Origin: Butyrivibrio sp. Su6
Lineage (GTDB): Bacteria > Bacillota > Clostridia > Lachnospirales > Lachnospiraceae
Assembly (NCBI RefSeq): GCF_900108105.1
Contig: NZ_FNUR01000001.1
Span: 124,001 to 188,000 of the forward strand
DNA: 64,000 nucleotides
Direction: 5' to 3'
Positions 8,804 to 17,083 of this stretch are shown here, piece by piece. The notes below the pieces were generated by a model. The model had not been told where the DNA came from and ran no database searches. It was given only the letters and a program-made list of their open reading frames with translations. Position numbers and translations under genes: made by a program. Position 1 is the stretch's first letter. Every line of letters starts with the position of its first letter.

Positions 8804-11458
8804 ATGAAGCAATATACTGCTAACGAGCTTAGAAAAGCTTGGAAAGATTTTTATATTAAAAGAGGCCATGTTGACTGTGGTGCTGTATCTCTTGTTTCTG
8901 ACGGTTCAACAGGTGTTATGTTCAACGTTGCAGGAATGCAGCCTCTTATGCCTTATCTCTTAGGTAAAAAGCATCCTCTTGGAACAAGACTTTGCAATGT
9001 TCAGGGATGTGTTCGTACTAACGATATTGATTCTGTTGGTGATAAGAGCCATGGAACATTCTTTGAGATGATGGGAAGCTGGTCTCTTGGAGACTATTTC
9101 AAAAAAGAGCGTTGCCAGTGGAGTTTCGAACTTCTTACTGAGCTCTTTGGCTTTGATGCTGATCATCTTGCAGCTACTGTATTTGCAGGTGATGAGAATG
9201 CACCAAGAGATGAAGAAGGTGCTAAATACCGTATTGAGTCAGGTTTCAAGCCTGAGAACATTTATTATCTTCCTGCTGAGGACAACTGGTGGGGACTTGA
9301 ATATGGTCCATGCGGCCCTGACAGTGAGATGTTCTATGTGAAGGATATTCCTGATTGCGGCCCTAACTGCGGTCCTGGATGTCACTGTGGCAAGTATACT
9401 GAGATCGGTAATGATGTTTTCATGCAGTATGAGAAGCACCATGACGGACATCTTACACCACTTGCTCAGAAGAACGTTGATACAGGTTGGGGACTTGAGC
9501 GTATTCTTGCTTTCCTTAACGGTACTGATGACGTTTATAAGATCGATCTTCATGCTCCTGTAATTTCTTACATAGAAAAAGAGAGCGGAATTAAATATGA
9601 CACTGATGAGAAGAGCACAAGATCAATGAGAATCCTCGCTGATCACACACGTACTTCTGTTATGCTCATTGGTGACGAAGCTAAGCTTTTACCTTCTAAC
9701 ACAGGCGCAGGATATATCCTTAGAAGACTTATACGCCGTGCAGTCAGACATGCAAGAGCTCTTGGACTTAAGAAAGATCATATACTTGGAGTAGCTTCAA
9801 TTTATCTTGATGAGTATTCTGAGAGCTATGAGAATCTTGTAAAGAACCGTAGCTTTGTTCTTCAGGAACTTGGAAGAGAGATCGACCGTTTTGAGTCTAC
9901 TCTTGAAAACGGTATGAAAGAGTTCAAGAAGATCCTTGATAAGACAGCTTCTGAAGGAAAGAAAGTAATCGAAGGAAAAGATGCATTCTTCCTTTATGAT
10001 ACATTTGGATTTCCTGTAGAGCTTACTGTAGAGCTTGCAGAGGAAGAGGGCTTTACTGTTGATGAAAAGGGCTTTGCCGCTGCAATGGAAGAGCAGAAAC
10101 AGAAAGCCAGAGACAATCAGAATTTTGCTGCAAACCTTACAACAGGTGCTGGTTTATTCGATGAACTTACAGAGGATGTTAAGTGTGAGTTTGTAGGATA
10201 TGATTCTCTTTCATGCGAAGGCAGTGTTGTTGCTATGGCTACTGCAGAGGCGCTTACAGACAGCCTTTTGGAGGGACAGCAGGGAACAATCATTACAGAT
10301 AAGACATCTTTCTATGGCACAATGGGTGGCCAGGTTGGAGATATTGGTGAGATAACAGGAAAAGATGGAGCTAAGTTCAAAGTATCAGAAACTGTTAAAG
10401 TTGCTGGTGGAAGAACAGCTCATGTTGGAACTGTTGTAAAGGGAAGCTTTAAGGTATCTGACAAGGTAACTTTGGATGTTGACGCTGAGAACAGAGCTAA
10501 AACATGCAGAAACCATTCAGCTACACACCTTCTTCAGAAAGCTCTTCAGGAAGTTCTTGGTGATGGCGTAGAGCAGGCCGGTTCTTACCAGGATCCTGAC
10601 AAGACAAGATTTGACTTTAGCTATCATCAGGCTATGACTGCTGAAGAAATCAAGAAAGTTGAAGATATAGTAAATGCCAAGATTTTAGAAGCACTTCCTG
10701 TTGTTACAAAGGAAATGACTTTGGAAGAAGCCAAGAAGACAGGAGCTATGGCTCTGTTTGGCGAGAAGTATGGCGATACAGTAAGAGTTGTAAATATGGG
10801 AGACTTCTCTATTGAACTCTGTGGTGGTACACATGTATCTAATACAAGCCATATCGGTCTTTTCAAGATCGTAGCAGAGAGCGGTGTTGCAGCAGGCGTT
10901 CGTCGTATTGAAGCGCTTACTGGAAGCAACGCAAGAGATTACTATCTGAATGTAGAGCAGACACTTAATGCATCAGCTAAGCTTGTTAAGGCAAATGCTT
11001 CTGATCTTGCTGAGCATATCAAAAAGCTCCAGGATGAGCTTAAGGCACTTAGAAGTGAGAATGAGTCACTTAAGAGCAAAGAGGCACAGGCTGCACTTGG
11101 CGATGTTACAGATCAGGTTAAGGAAGTTGCAGGAGTTAAGCTCCTTGCTACATCTGTTAAGGGTGTAGATATGAACGGACTCCGTGATCTTGGAGATCAG
11201 ATGAAGACAAAGCTTGGCGAAGGCGTCGTAGTTCTTATTTCTGAAACTGATGGCAAGGTCAACCTTATAACAATGGCTACTGATGAAGCTCTTGCAAAGG
11301 GAGCTCATGCAGGCAATCTTATCAAAGCAATTGCTCCAATAGTAGGAGGCGGCGGTGGTGGTCGTCCTAATATGGCTCAGGCAGGTGGTAAGAATCCAGC
11401 CGGAATTAATGATGCTCTTGCAGAGGCAGAAAAAGTTCTTGCAGATCAGATAAAATAA
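8804..11458 (+). CDS. alaS: Alanyl-tRNA synthetase
   Basis: AlaRS charges tRNA-Ala, including in principle the tmRNA encoded at 30.7 kb. The 884-residue protein has the class II catalytic core, with RTNDIDSVGDKSHGTFFEMMGSW-like motif 2. It also has a Cys-rich clostridial insert (DCGPNCGPGCHCG), the editing domain with HSATH and the CGGTH zinc-binding pair, and the C-terminal oligomerisation domain ending in a Gly-rich GGGGGGRPNMAQAGG stretch. The ATG at 8804 is preferred over the in-frame TTG at 8798, although AAGGAG at 8787-8792 could serve either. It is cotranscribed with glyS. The call is secure. Confidence 0.96.
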   Translation: MKQYTANELRKAWKDFYIKRGHVDCGAVSLVSDGSTGVMFNVAGMQPLMPYLLGKKHPLGTRLCNVQGCVRTNDIDSVGDKSHGTFFEMMGSWSLGDYFKKERCQWSFELLTELFGFDADHLAATVFAGDENAPRDEEGAKYRIESGFKPENIYYLPAEDNWWGLEYGPCGPDSEMFYVKDIPDCGPNCGPGCHCGKYTEIGNDVFMQYEKHHDGHLTPLAQKNVDTGWGLERILAFLNGTDDVYKIDLHAPVISYIEKESGIKYDTDEKSTRSMRILADHTRTSVMLIGDEAKLLPSNTGAGYILRRLIRRAVRHARALGLKKDHILGVASIYLDEYSESYENLVKNRSFVLQELGREIDRFESTLENGMKEFKKILDKTASEGKKVIEGKDAFFLYDTFGFPVELTVELAEEEGFTVDEKGFAAAMEEQKQKARDNQNFAANLTTGAGLFDELTEDVKCEFVGYDSLSCEGSVVAMATAEALTDSLLEGQQGTIITDKTSFYGTMGGQVGDIGEITGKDGAKFKVSETVKVAGGRTAHVGTVVKGSFKVSDKVTLDVDAENRAKTCRNHSATHLLQKALQEVLGDGVEQAGSYQDPDKTRFDFSYHQAMTAEEIKKVEDIVNAKILEALPVVTKEMTLEEAKKTGAMALFGEKYGDTVRVVNMGDFSIELCGGTHVSNTSHIGLFKIVAESGVAAGVRRIEALTGSNARDYYLNVEQTLNASAKLVKANASDLAEHIKKLQDELKALRSENESLKSKEAQAALGDVTDQVKEVAGVKLLATSVKGVDMNGLRDLGDQMKTKLGEGVVVLISETDGKVNLITMATDEALAKGAHAGNLIKAIAPIVGGGGGGRPNMAQAGGKNPAGINDALAEAEKVLADQIK

Positions 11459-11461
11459 TTC

Positions 11462-11489
11462 TTGACGCATATACTTTTTGTGTTATAAT
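11462..11489 (+). promoter_or_regulatory. Promoter of rpsU
   Basis: TTGACG (11462-11467) and TATAAT (11484-11489) are separated by 16 bases, just after the alaS stop. It gives rpsU its own transcript with a leader of about 90 bases. Confidence 0.8.
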
Positions 11490-11586
11490 TGATAATGTTA
11501 TGTGAGCTATCATGCTCAGAATAAGCATAATAAATAACCCAATCAGTCATGTACTTGAAGGGACTGAAGGGAGGGTAAGAGTAGAG

Positions 11587-11763
11587 ATGTCAACTGTAGT
11601 AGTAAAAGAAAACGAGACTTTGGATAGCGCACTGCGTCGTTTTAAGAGAAGTTGCGCAAAGGCTGGTATCCAGCAGGAGATCCGTAAGAGAGAACACTAC
11701 GAGAAGCCTAGCGTTAGACGCAAGAAAAAGTCTGAAGCAGCAAGAAAGCGCAAATATAACTAA
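11587..11763 (+). CDS. rpsU: 30S ribosomal protein S21
   Basis: S21 is a small basic protein of the 30S platform that aids initiation. The 58-residue product starts [21 protein letters not shown] and ends in a Lys/Arg-rich tail ([15 protein letters not shown]), both diagnostic. The frame extends upstream to 11512, but the ATG at 11587, behind GGGAGGG, gives the family's normal length and start. It has its own promoter and a terminator right after the stop, so it is monocistronic. The usual Firmicutes partner yqeY is not adjacent. Confidence 0.95.
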   Translation: MSTVVVKENETLDSALRRFKRSCAKAGIQQEIRKREHYEKPSVRRKKKSEAARKRKYN

Positions 11764-11770
11764 ATCTAAT

Positions 11771-11803
11771 AAAAAGCCTTTGGTTTATGCCAAAGGCTTT
11801 TTT
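11771..11803 (+). terminator. Intrinsic terminator after rpsU
   Basis: AAAGCCTTTGG and CCAAAGGCTTT form an 11-bp stem around a 6-base loop, followed by a T run. It directly follows the rpsU stop. The A-rich left flank means it could also stop minus-strand transcription. Confidence 0.9.
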
Positions 11804-11841
11804 GTTGCACAAGGCCGGCAAGCGAATGGATAATATGTTTT

Positions 11842-11871
11842 TTGACCTTGGGGTTTTATCTATGATAAAAT
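11842..11871 (+). promoter_or_regulatory. Promoter of the phosphoesterase gene
   Basis: TTGACC (11842-11847) and TAAAAT (11866-11871) with an 18-base spacer lie between the rpsU terminator and the start at 11912. Confidence 0.55.
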
Positions 11872-11911
11872 AATCGTCGTATGTCATTTATGCTTAGAAA
11901 GAAAAAAGAGT

Positions 11912-12787
11912 ATGGCTATATATTTAGTAATTGCACTTATGGTGCTGATCATAATATGCGTTCTGATTATTTATCATGATACACATAGTTTTGTTGTGAG
12001 GAATTATGAGCTAAAGTCTGACAAAGTAAAAGGTAACTTTAAGTTTGTTTTTCTTTCAGACCTTCATGGTTATGTTTTTGGCCAAAATAATGAAAAGCTT
12101 ATAGCTGCTATAGATGAGATAAATCCTGACGCTGTAATCTGCGGCGGGGATATGTTTACAGCCCATGCCAAAGACGGAAAGATCAAATTCGAGCCCGGAT
12201 TTGACCTTGTCAAAAATCTTTCCGGCAAGTACAAGGTTTATTATGCAAATGGTAACCACGAATATAAGGTGAAATCTTTTACAAAAGAATTCGGTAATTT
12301 CTATGATAGGTATAAGAGCAGACTGAAAAAAGAGGGAGTTGTTTTTTTAGAGAATGACGCTGTTTTGCTGGAAGATAAAAATATCAGGATCACAGGTCTT
12401 GACCTGAATCTTGAGTACTTTAGAAAAGTAGTAAAAAGAAAAATGGATCCTTCGCTGATGGTAAGGCTTGTTGGCAATGTTAATGACAAGGAAAAAGAGA
12501 AATTCAACCTTTTGATTGCCCATAATCCTCAGTATTTTGAAAATTATGCTTCCTGGGGTGCCGATCTTACAATGTCAGGCCATGTTCATGGCGGAATTGT
12601 GAGACTTCCGATACTTGGCGGTGTAATTTCTCCGTCGATAGCTCTTTTTCCAAAGTATGATGGAGGCTTGTATAGAAAGAGCGATAAGACAATGATCCTT
12701 GGCAGAGGACTTGGAACTCATACTATACATGTGAGATTTTTTAACCCCGGGGAAGTTTGTGTAGTGAATATAAAAGGCGGGATTTGA
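11912..12787 (+). CDS. Membrane-anchored metallophosphoesterase (YkuE-like)
   Basis: This 291-residue protein has one N-terminal transmembrane helix (residues 1-20) and a calcineurin-type phosphoesterase domain. The metal motifs are in order: DLHG near residue 50, GGDMF, GNHE and SGHVHGG. Residues in these motifs ligate a two-metal centre that hydrolyses phosphoesters. The anchor and length match the YkuE-like group, thought to act outside the membrane on envelope-related phosphoesters; the substrate here is unknown. It has its own upstream promoter, and scpA begins 36 bases downstream, so read-through into the scp genes is likely. Confidence 0.88.
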   Translation: MAIYLVIALMVLIIICVLIIYHDTHSFVVRNYELKSDKVKGNFKFVFLSDLHGYVFGQNNEKLIAAIDEINPDAVICGGDMFTAHAKDGKIKFEPGFDLVKNLSGKYKVYYANGNHEYKVKSFTKEFGNFYDRYKSRLKKEGVVFLENDAVLLEDKNIRITGLDLNLEYFRKVVKRKMDPSLMVRLVGNVNDKEKEKFNLLIAHNPQYFENYASWGADLTMSGHVHGGIVRLPILGGVISPSIALFPKYDGGLYRKSDKTMILGRGLGTHTIHVRFFNPGEVCVVNIKGGI

Positions 12788-12823
12788 GATATTCGGTATG
12801 AATTGTTTTTGTGAGGAGATTTT

Positions 12824-13573
12824 ATGTCACTAGAGATTAAGCTTCAGGTCTTTGAGGGGCCAATGGACCTCTTGATGCACCTGATAGATAAAAACCAGAT
12901 AGATATTTATGATATTCCAATCGTAACCATTACGGAACAGTACATGGAATACATCAATGCGATGCAGAAAGAGGATATGGAAGTTACCAGTGAATTTTTG
13001 GTTATGGCTGCAACTCTCATAGATATCAAGTGCAAGATGCTTCTCCCTAAAGAGGTCAATGAGGACGGAGAGGAAGAGGATCCAAGAGCTGAACTTGTTG
13101 AAAAGCTTCTTGAGTATAAAATGTACAAATATATGGCCTATGAGCTTAAAGACAGGCAGATGGATGCGGGCTTGTCCTGGTTCAGACATAAGGATATTCC
13201 CAAAGAGGTAAAAGAATACGAGGCGCCAATAGACTTTAGCGGCCTTATTGGTGATGCAACGCTCACAAAGCTCAACGAGATTTTCCAGGAACTGCTAAAG
13301 AGGCAGGAAGATAAGGTGGATCCGATACGTAGTAAGTTTGGAAATATTGAGAAAGAAACTGTGGATATGGATGCCAAGACACTTTATATCAAGGCATATA
13401 TCAGAGAGCATAAGAGCTTTAGCTTTAGACAACTCTTGGAAAAACAGCACAGTAAGACAGAGGTTATTGTTACGTTCCTTATAGTTCTTGAGGAAATGAA
13501 GCTTGGAGAAATAGAGATACAGCAGGACGGGACCTTTGCAGATATAATAATTACTTCCAGAAAGGCAAGCTGA
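12824..13573 (+). CDS. scpA: Segregation and condensation protein A
   Basis: ScpA is the kleisin that bridges the two Smc heads in the bacterial condensin and, with ScpB, compacts and separates chromosomes. The N-terminal signature is clear: LQVFEGPMDLLMHLIDKNQIDIYDIPI, followed by ITEQYMEYI and the FLVMAATLIDIKCKMLLP helix that contacts the Smc neck. The C-terminal winged helix (SFRQLLEK, VIVTFLIVLEEMKLGEI) binds the Smc cap. The length of 249 residues is typical. GAGGAG precedes the ATG and scpB starts 5 bases after the stop, the conserved pair. Confidence 0.96.
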   Translation: MSLEIKLQVFEGPMDLLMHLIDKNQIDIYDIPIVTITEQYMEYINAMQKEDMEVTSEFLVMAATLIDIKCKMLLPKEVNEDGEEEDPRAELVEKLLEYKMYKYMAYELKDRQMDAGLSWFRHKDIPKEVKEYEAPIDFSGLIGDATLTKLNEIFQELLKRQEDKVDPIRSKFGNIEKETVDMDAKTLYIKAYIREHKSFSFRQLLEKQHSKTEVIVTFLIVLEEMKLGEIEIQQDGTFADIIITSRKAS

Positions 13574-13577
13574 TATT

Positions 13578-14147
13578 ATGACAAAAGAAGAAGGTGCAGG
13601 AATAGTAGAAGCTATTCTTTTTACAATGGGTGATTCAGTTGAGATAAATGCTTTGGCTAAGGCTATGGAGACTGAATCAAAAGAGATAAAGAAATATATT
13701 GAGTATTTAAAAGAAAAATATGAGAAAAAAGACAGCGGTATAGGTATCATAGAACTTGAGAACGCTGTTCAGCTTTGTACCAAGAAAGAAATGTATGAAT
13801 ATTTGGTCAAAATTGCGAAAACTCCAAAGAAGGCAGTTTTGACTGATTCTCTCATGGAAACACTTTCTATAATCGCATACAAGCAGCCGATTACAAGGCT
13901 TGAGGTAGAAAAGATAAGAGGCGTAAACAGTGACCACGCAGTTAACAGACTGGTAGAGTTTGGCCTTGTTCAGGAGCTGGGCAGACTGGATGCACCAGGA
14001 AGACCACTACTTTTTGGAACAACAGAAGAGTTCCTGAGAAGCTTCGGTGTAAGAAGTCTTGAAGAGCTTCCGACGATAGGTCCTGTGCAGGTTGAAGAGT
14101 TCAAGGCACAGGCTGAAGAAGAAGTAAATGTAAAATTGGATATCTAA
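13578..14147 (+). CDS. scpB: Segregation and condensation protein B
   Basis: ScpB forms a dimer on the central part of ScpA. The protein has two winged-helix domains: an N-terminal part starting EAILFTMGDSVEINALAKAM, and a second with SLMETLSIIAYKQPITRLEVEKIRGVNSDHAV, the strongest family signature. It closes with GRPLLFGTTEEFLRSFGVRSLEELP. The length of 189 residues is typical. The gene follows scpA by 5 bases and is followed by a terminator, so the unit ends here. Confidence 0.95.
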   Translation: MTKEEGAGIVEAILFTMGDSVEINALAKAMETESKEIKKYIEYLKEKYEKKDSGIGIIELENAVQLCTKKEMYEYLVKIAKTPKKAVLTDSLMETLSIIAYKQPITRLEVEKIRGVNSDHAVNRLVEFGLVQELGRLDAPGRPLLFGTTEEFLRSFGVRSLEELPTIGPVQVEEFKAQAEEEVNVKLDI

Positions 14148-14160
14148 TTTATTAAAAGAT

Positions 14161-14200
14161 AGGGAAAATACTGAATTTTTATGTATTTTCTCTTTTTTTT
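14161..14200 (+). terminator. Intrinsic terminator after scpB
   Basis: An 11-bp stem with one G-U pair (arms at 14161-14171 and 14183-14193, GAAAATAC with GTATTTTC at its core) is followed by eight T. It separates scpB from the decarboxylase operon. Confidence 0.8.
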
Positions 14201-14211
14201 GGCTTTTTTTA

Positions 14212-14220
14212 TGATATACT
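14212..14220 (+). promoter_or_regulatory. Extended -10 promoter of the decarboxylase operon
   Basis: TG-A-TATACT at 14212-14220 is a good extended -10; no convincing -35 lies at the usual distance (the region is a T run). Transcription from here gives a leader of about 105 bases that contains the Rex-like site. Confidence 0.5.
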
Positions 14221-14258
14221 ATATTCTGACTTAAGTTGCGGGTTTATGCGATTTGAGA

Positions 14259-14276
14259 TTGTGAAAAAATGCACAA
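14259..14276. promoter_or_regulatory. Rex-like operator
   Basis: TTGTGAAAAAATGCACAA fits the established Rex consensus TTGTGAANNNNTTCACAA at 13 of 14 fixed positions. Rex is the NADH/NAD+-sensing repressor of fermentation genes in Firmicutes. The site lies about 40 bases downstream of the extended -10, where a bound repressor would block elongation or clearance. The identification is from sequence match alone. Confidence 0.55.
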
Positions 14277-14331
14277 TAATCAAATAACATAGTTGCACAC
14301 ATTCACATAAAATTTATTGGAGGTTAAACAC

Positions 14332-15762
14332 ATGAGTAGTTCTTCACAAGCGAGTCAAAGAATAAATGCTTTGCTCGACGAAAACAGTTTCGTTGAAATT
14401 GGCGGCCTTGTGACAGCCAGAAACACAGATTTCAATCTGAAACAGGAAGAAACACCATCTGATGGAGTAGTTACCGGATATGGTGTTATCGACGGCAATC
14501 TTGTATATGTATATAGTCAGGATGCGTCAGTACTTGGCGGATCTATTGGTGAGATGCATGCAAAGAAGATTGTTCGCCTGTATGAGCTGGCAATCAAGAC
14601 AGGTTCACCTGTGATCGGTCTTATCGATTCAGCTGGACTTCGTCTTCAGGAGGCAACAGATGCACTTAATGCATTTGGAGAAATTTATCTTAAGCAGGTG
14701 GAGGCTTCTGGAGTTGTTCCACAGATAACAGCTATCTTCGGCACATGTGGTGGAGGACTTGCACTTATTCCTTCAATCACTGACTTTACATTCATGGAAG
14801 CTGATAAGGCTAAACTTTTCGTTAATTCTCCTAACGTACTTGCAGGAAATTACAAAGAGAAATGCGATACATCAGCTGCTAAATGGCAGGCTTCAGAGGT
14901 AGGTAATGTTGATGTTGTAACAGATGAGGCATCTATCTACACTCAGATCAGAGAGCTTGTTTCTATCCTTCCTTCAAATAATGAGGACAGCGATTCATAT
15001 CAGGAATGCACAGATGATCTTAACAGAGCATGCGAGAACCTTGACGGCGCAGCTGCAGATCCTGCACTTGTTGCTGCACAGGTTTCTGATAATGGTCTTT
15101 TCTTTGAGACAAAGAGAGATTATGCAAAAGAGATGGTTACTGGATTTATCAGACTTAATGGCGCAACAGTAGGTCTTGTTGGTAACCGTACAGCTATTTT
15201 TGATGAAAATGGCAAAGAGGCAGAGAAGTTTGAAGATAAGCTTACTGCACATGCTTGTGAGAAGGCTGCAGATTTTGTTAATTTCTGCGATGCTTTCGAT
15301 ATCCCTGTTCTTACACTTACAAATGCAACAGGCTTTGGCTCATCAAAGTGTGATGAGAGACATGTAGCTAAGGCTGCAGGAAAGCTTGTTTATGCACTTG
15401 CAAACGCTACAGTTCCTAAGGTTAACCTTGTAACTGGTAAGGCTTTTGGTAGTGCTTACGTTATCATGAACTCTAAGGCAATCGGTGCAGATGTAACTAT
15501 CAGCTGGCCTGATACACAGATCGGTACAATGGATGCAAATCTTGCTGCCAAGATCATGTGCGATGGAAAAGATGCTGAGACAGTAGCAAAGGCTGCATCT
15601 GATTATGCACAGCTTCAGAACAATGTTAAGAGTGCTGCAGCAAGAGGCTATGTTGATGAGATCATCGAGCCTGCTGATACAAGAAAGTATGTTATTGGCG
15701 CATTCGAGATGCTTTTTACAAAGAGAGATGAGCGTCCTGCTAAGAAACACGGCACAGTTTAA
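14332..15762 (+). CDS. mmdA: Carboxyltransferase subunit, methylmalonyl-CoA decarboxylase alpha / transcarboxylase 12S type
   Basis: Subunits of this family move the carboxyl group between an acyl-CoA such as methylmalonyl-CoA and biotin on a carrier protein. The 476-residue chain has two crotonase-like halves. The N half shows SDGVVTGYGVIDGN, GGSIGEMHAKKI, and the Gly-rich FGTCGGGLALIP expected at an acyl-CoA oxyanion hole. The C half shows TNATGFGSSKCDERH and GKAFGSAYVIM with SWPDTQIGTM. It is about 35 residues shorter than typical MmdA, mainly at the N-terminus. The ATG at 14332 follows TTGGAGG. It is first in a five-gene operon with OadG-like, biotin, OadB and OadA-type proteins. Acetyl-/malonyl- or glutaconyl-CoA are alternative substrates. 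Confidence 0.88.
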   Translation: MSSSSQASQRINALLDENSFVEIGGLVTARNTDFNLKQEETPSDGVVTGYGVIDGNLVYVYSQDASVLGGSIGEMHAKKIVRLYELAIKTGSPVIGLIDSAGLRLQEATDALNAFGEIYLKQVEASGVVPQITAIFGTCGGGLALIPSITDFTFMEADKAKLFVNSPNVLAGNYKEKCDTSAAKWQASEVGNVDVVTDEASIYTQIRELVSILPSNNEDSDSYQECTDDLNRACENLDGAAADPALVAAQVSDNGLFFETKRDYAKEMVTGFIRLNGATVGLVGNRTAIFDENGKEAEKFEDKLTAHACEKAADFVNFCDAFDIPVLTLTNATGFGSSKCDERHVAKAAGKLVYALANATVPKVNLVTGKAFGSAYVIMNSKAIGADVTISWPDTQIGTMDANLAAKIMCDGKDAETVAKAASDYAQLQNNVKSAAARGYVDEIIEPADTRKYVIGAFEMLFTKRDERPAKKHGTV

Positions 15763-15779
15763 TGAAGGGAGCACTCAAA

Positions 15780-16652
15780 ATGAAGAGTAAATTTTTGGTT
15801 TTGGGAGTTGTTCTTAGCTGCCTTTTGAGTCTGAGTGCTTGTGGACAGGAAACAAAGACAAAGACAATCGATAGCAGCAAGTACCCGGCTGAAATGTTCA
15901 ACGAGTCTTCTATTGTTTCTTACATGAATAACTTAGAGGATCAGAATTTCGAAGCATGGTACGCGGACGGAATTACTCCTGACAATTTCGAAGAAAAACT
16001 TTATGTTGCACTTGCCATGAAGTTTAGAACTGAAACTTCAAATGGAATGGAGAGAACTGTACTTGATGGCGTTGATGAAGATTTTTACAATGCTATAAAG
16101 TCTGGTTACACAAGCTGGTATAAAGCCCTCGATGAGATCGGATATACCAGTGATGCAACACTTGCTGATGAGCTTTATATCTCAGATGTTAATTACTACA
16201 CTAACGATGATGAGCAGCTTGTAATTGATGCTACACTTCAGGGCACAAAACATTCTGCATTGTTCCAGGTATATATGAACAATGAGACAATGGCTACTGA
16301 CATGGGTATCACAGTTAATAAGTCAAGCGCTGAGAAACTTGAAAATGCCGGTCTTAATACGCTTCTTGGTATGGGAATGGCTTTCACTGTTCTTATAATC
16401 ATTTCACTTATTATTTCTCTGTTCCCTATCTTTATTGGTGGAACCAAGAAAAAGAAAGTAAATGATAAAGAACTTGCAAAAGAAGCAATGGACAACACAA
16501 TCAGCCAGATCGAAGAGAAAGAAGATCTTGTTGGTGATGCTGAGCTTGTTGCAGTTATAGCAGCTGCTATTGCAGCTTATGAAGGAAGTGCAAGCACAGA
16601 TGGCTTCCAGGTTAGATCAATCAGAAAAGTAAATAAAAATTGGAAAAGATAA
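15780..16652 (+). CDS. Lipoprotein-OadG/MmdD fusion: small pump subunit with extracellular domain
   Basis: The 290-residue protein has a lipoprotein signal ending at Cys21 (L-S-A-C). An extracytoplasmic domain of about 170 residues follows, then a single transmembrane helix (197-220) and a cytosolic C-terminus. Residues 254-290 (ELVAVIAAAIAAYEGS, then FQVRSIRKV) match the C-terminal helix-and-tail signature of OadG/MmdD, which tethers the carboxyltransferase to the membrane pump. Classical OadG is only about 80-100 residues with no such ectodomain. The start at 15780 is chosen because GAAGGGAG sits 8 bases upstream; the ATG at 15762, overlapping the mmdA stop, has no site. It lies between mmdA and the biotin carrier. 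Confidence 0.75.
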   Translation: MKSKFLVLGVVLSCLLSLSACGQETKTKTIDSSKYPAEMFNESSIVSYMNNLEDQNFEAWYADGITPDNFEEKLYVALAMKFRTETSNGMERTVLDGVDEDFYNAIKSGYTSWYKALDEIGYTSDATLADELYISDVNYYTNDDEQLVIDATLQGTKHSALFQVYMNNETMATDMGITVNKSSAEKLENAGLNTLLGMGMAFTVLIIISLIISLFPIFIGGTKKKKVNDKELAKEAMDNTISQIEEKEDLVGDAELVAVIAAAIAAYEGSASTDGFQVRSIRKVNKNWKR

Positions 16653-16664
16653 GGAGTATACACA

Positions 16665-17027
16665 ATGAAGAACTATACAATAACCGTTAACGGAAACGTA
16701 TATGATGTAACAGTAGAAGAAGGCGCAGGTTCAGGAGCAGCTCCTGTAGCAGCTGCAGCTCCTGCAGTTAAGGCTCCAGCAGCTCCTGCAAAGAAGGCAA
16801 GTGCTGGCGCAGGTTCAATCAAGGTTGAAGCTGGTGCAGCAGGAAAAGTACTTAAGATCAATGCAAGCGTTGGCCAGGCTGTAAAGAAGGGTGACACAGT
16901 TGTTACTATCGAGTCTATGAAGATGGAGATCCCTATGGTTGCTCCTGCAGATGGAACTGTAGCAAGCGTTGATGTTGCTGCTGGCGATTCTGTTGAGGCT
17001 GGAACTGTTCTTGCAACTCTTAACTAA
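16665..17027 (+). CDS. Biotin carrier protein (1.3S/gamma type)
   Basis: This 120-residue protein carries carboxybiotin between the carboxyltransferase sites and the membrane decarboxylase. It has an N-terminal strand region (MKNYTITVNGNVYDVTVEE). A flexible Ala/Pro linker (about 24-50) follows, then a biotinyl domain (51-120) with ESMKMEIP, where Lys86 is the biotinylated residue. Size and layout match MmdC/GcdC and the transcarboxylase 1.3S subunit. GGAG lies before the ATG, and the gene is 12 bases behind the OadG-like gene. The biotin ligase needed to load it is not in the window. Confidence 0.93.
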   Translation: MKNYTITVNGNVYDVTVEEGAGSGAAPVAAAAPAVKAPAAPAKKASAGAGSIKVEAGAAGKVLKINASVGQAVKKGDTVVTIESMKMEIPMVAPADGTVASVDVAAGDSVEAGTVLATLN

Positions 17028-17083
17028 TTAAATTGTCAGAGAATATTATTGTTGTTTTATAAAAACAGAAATGAGGATAAAAA

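Noticed and set aside
11512..11586. Longer N-terminus for rpsU
   Set aside because: The extension is not seen in S21, and the ribosome site lies within it.
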